A DNA stretch of 26,654 bases from JBQDBK01 sp052090825 (GTDB lineage Bacteria > Bacillota > Clostridia > Tissierellales > Peptoniphilaceae). Position 1 is the stretch's first letter; the number at the start of each line of letters is the position of its first letter. The DNA lies in NCBI GenBank assembly GCA_052090825.1, contig JBQDBK010000017.1:1-26654 (forward strand), read 5' to 3'. Below the pieces are notes generated by a model. The model was not told the origin of the DNA. It saw nothing but the letters and a program-made list of their open reading frames with translations, and ran no database searches. Position numbers and translations under genes: made by a program. This document shows, piece by piece, positions 25,623-26,654 of this stretch.

Positions 25623-25962
25623 CTGCTCTACTCCTCTCAATTTTGTTTAAATATTCATAGAAATTTTCCGTCTTATAAATTCTCACCTTAGGATTTATAA
25701 ATTTTTGTCTGATTATATATCTTGCATACTTCTCTAAGGGAATTCCATCTTTTTCAAATATACCTAGAAGAAAAAAAGGCATAGCCACGACAATCATCAC
25801 CATAAGTGCGAAGTCATTACCTATTGCCTTTCTAGTTAATAAATATAATGGAACTGAAAACAATGCTCCTATAGAAAAGAAAATCAACTGTCTTTTAGTA
25901 AGATTAAATATAACTTTTGTTTTAACCTTACTTAAATCTTTAGGAACTGGAACAAATGCCAT
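25567..25962 (-). CDS. PrgI-family (VirB3-like) membrane protein
   Basis: A 131-residue protein with the PrgI start MAFVPVPKDLSKVKTKVIFN and LTKRQLIFFSIGALFSVPLY, two transmembrane segments at ~28-46 and ~51-68, and a conserved cytoplasmic stretch GIPLEKYARYIIRQKFI. PrgI is the VirB3 counterpart in Gram-positive conjugation systems and partners VirB4. Its start overlaps the upstream stop (TAATG) and its end overlaps virB4 by 56 bases. The last ~20 residues, encoded in the overlap, are Lys/Arg/Thr-rich. Confidence 0.93.
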   Translation of the reverse strand: MAFVPVPKDLSKVKTKVIFNLTKRQLIFFSIGALFSVPLYLLTRKAIGNDFALMVMIVVAMPFFLLGIFEKDGIPLEKYARYIIRQKFINPKVRIYKTENFYEYLNKIERSRADGNRASATKKTKKETRKK

Positions 25963-26246
25963 TAATTATCCTCCTCTTCTATCTCATGTATACATATCTC
26001 TTGAGAAAATAAATCATTAAAGCTTTCAAGCTCTTCTTCCATCTCAATTATTCTATCTTGCTGATATATTAACTCATCTATAACCAAGTCTTGTTCTCCA
26101 AGTAGATTATTTAAAAATACTTCTTGTTCTTCTATTCTTTTTCTTTGAGTCTTTTGCTTGTATAAAGATATTGATGTGCCTAAAACAGCTATTCCTCCTA
26201 GTAGTCCTGGTAATGCTCTTTTAATTTTATTGTTTGTATTTTTCAT
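25962..26246 (-). CDS. Small membrane-anchored coiled-coil ICE protein
   Basis: A 94-residue protein with one N-terminal transmembrane segment (ALPGLLGGIAVLGTSISLY, residues ~11-29) followed by an acidic coiled coil (EEQEVFLNNLLGEQDLVIDE onward). It lies between VirB6-like and PrgI genes, preceded by GAGGG at suitable spacing, and overlaps the PrgI start by one base. A small protein at this place is usual in these transfer operons. The family was not identified and its function is unknown; a scaffold for the channel is a guess. Confidence 0.75.
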   Translation of the reverse strand: MKNTNNKIKRALPGLLGGIAVLGTSISLYKQKTQRKRIEEQEVFLNNLLGEQDLVIDELIYQQDRIIEMEEELESFNDLFSQEICIHEIEEEDN

Positions 26247-26272
26247 TTTATTCCCTCTTTCTTTATTTTATT

Positions 26273-26654
26273 TTAATGTGCATTTAAAATAGACTTTGAA
26301 ATTGAACCTGTTTTAAACAAGCTAAAACATAGTAGTACTGTATATGTTAAAATCATAGCTATGCTTGCATGAATATTATCAGTAACAACTATTGTTTTTA
26401 CTAAAACTGAGTATATTCCAACACAGACCATGATAAAGAAACCTTGTATTGCAAGTGCAAATAAGCCTCTAAAATAATTGTTACCAACCTGCCCCCACTC
26501 TTTATTGGCCATGGTAGCTAGGGGAATTGCAGCCATACTACTTACCAAATAGATTTCGATCATTCTTCCATATAATATTACTGTAATTACAATAGACAGT
26601 GCATCCATGCAAAATCTTACTATTGTAGTTTCCAGACTAATAGCAATTAGTTCC
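26273..26654 (-). CDS. VirB6/TrbL-like conjugal membrane protein (CD1112-like), partial
   Basis: The C-terminal ~126 residues of a polytopic membrane protein that continues past the right edge; the frame is open through base 26654. Three hydrophobic segments are visible, with the conserved-looking stretch MAAIPLATMANKEWGQVGNN between the first two. This segment is characteristic of the CD1112/VirB6-like channel proteins encoded upstream of PrgI and VirB4 in Clostridium conjugative transposons. VirB6 proteins form the inner-membrane pore of the secretion system. An internal ATG at 26608 is not the real start. Confidence 0.85.
   Translation of the reverse strand, partial: ELIAISLETTIVRFCMDALSIVITVILYGRMIEIYLVSSMAAIPLATMANKEWGQVGNNYFRGLFALAIQGFFIMVCVGIYSVLVKTIVVTDNIHASIAMILTYTVLLCFSLFKTGSISKSILNAH

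Larger units (their letters stand above)
4673..26654 (-). mobile_element. Tn1549/CTn-like integrative conjugative element (partial)
   Basis: The gene order VirB6-like, small membrane protein, PrgI, VirB4, NlpC/P60 hydrolase, DUF4315, DUF4366, topoisomerase III, SNF2/methyltransferase follows the transfer module known from C. difficile conjugative transposons (CD1107-CD1112 type) and Tn1549. All genes are on the minus strand. Integrase, relaxase and coupling protein are not in the window and should lie beyond the right edge, or left of the IS. The left ICE boundary could not be located. Confidence 0.85.

Overview
The window is AT-rich, low-G+C Firmicute DNA. The style points to an anaerobic Clostridia/Tissierellia-type host: purine-rich AGGAGG ribosome binding sites, several TTG/GTG starts, and a C. 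difficile-type conjugative-transposon gene set. The exact genus cannot be read from the sequence. No rRNA, tRNA or CRISPR array was recognised.

Layout. (1) Positions 1-2112 hold two minus-strand genes. One is a PchR/YbtA-like AraC-family regulator. The other is a DUF2249 plus carboxymuconolactone-decarboxylase-like fusion protein, whose promoter is overlapped by a Fur-box-like operator, so an iron-linked unit is likely. (2) Positions 2113-4672 are an IS21-family insertion sequence (istA/istB on the plus strand, overlapping ATGA junction, 20-bp perfect terminal inverted repeats). (3) Positions 4673-26654 are one end of a Tn1549/CTn-like integrative and conjugative element (ICE), all on the minus strand and running out of the right edge of the window. 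In transcription order it encodes a partial VirB6-like channel protein, a small membrane coiled-coil protein, PrgI, VirB4, a BRO-type antirepressor, a membrane-anchored M23 plus NlpC/P60 wall hydrolase, DUF4315, DUF4366, topoisomerase III, a TIR-domain protein, a PLD-family protein broken by an in-frame TGA, a 2362-residue DarB-like methyltransferase/helicase, a 57-residue small protein and a RadC/JAB-domain protein whose 3' end is altered by the IS.

How it fits together. VirB6, PrgI, VirB4 and the wall hydrolase build the Gram-positive type IV secretion channel and open the peptidoglycan. TopB and the giant methyltransferase/helicase process or protect the transferred DNA. TIR and PLD are not backbone genes. 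They sit as an island between topB and the methyltransferase/helicase gene, have their own extended -10 promoters, and look like an anti-phage or anti-plasmid defence cargo.

Most notable observations: the TIR/PLD island and its 26-bp palindromic operator candidate; a shared C-terminal tail (KKxSLLxELKS) on the DarB-like and JAB proteins, which could be a translocation signal; terminator-like hairpins placed directly before the ribosome binding sites of topB and the DarB-like gene; and a phage-type antirepressor embedded in the secretion operon.
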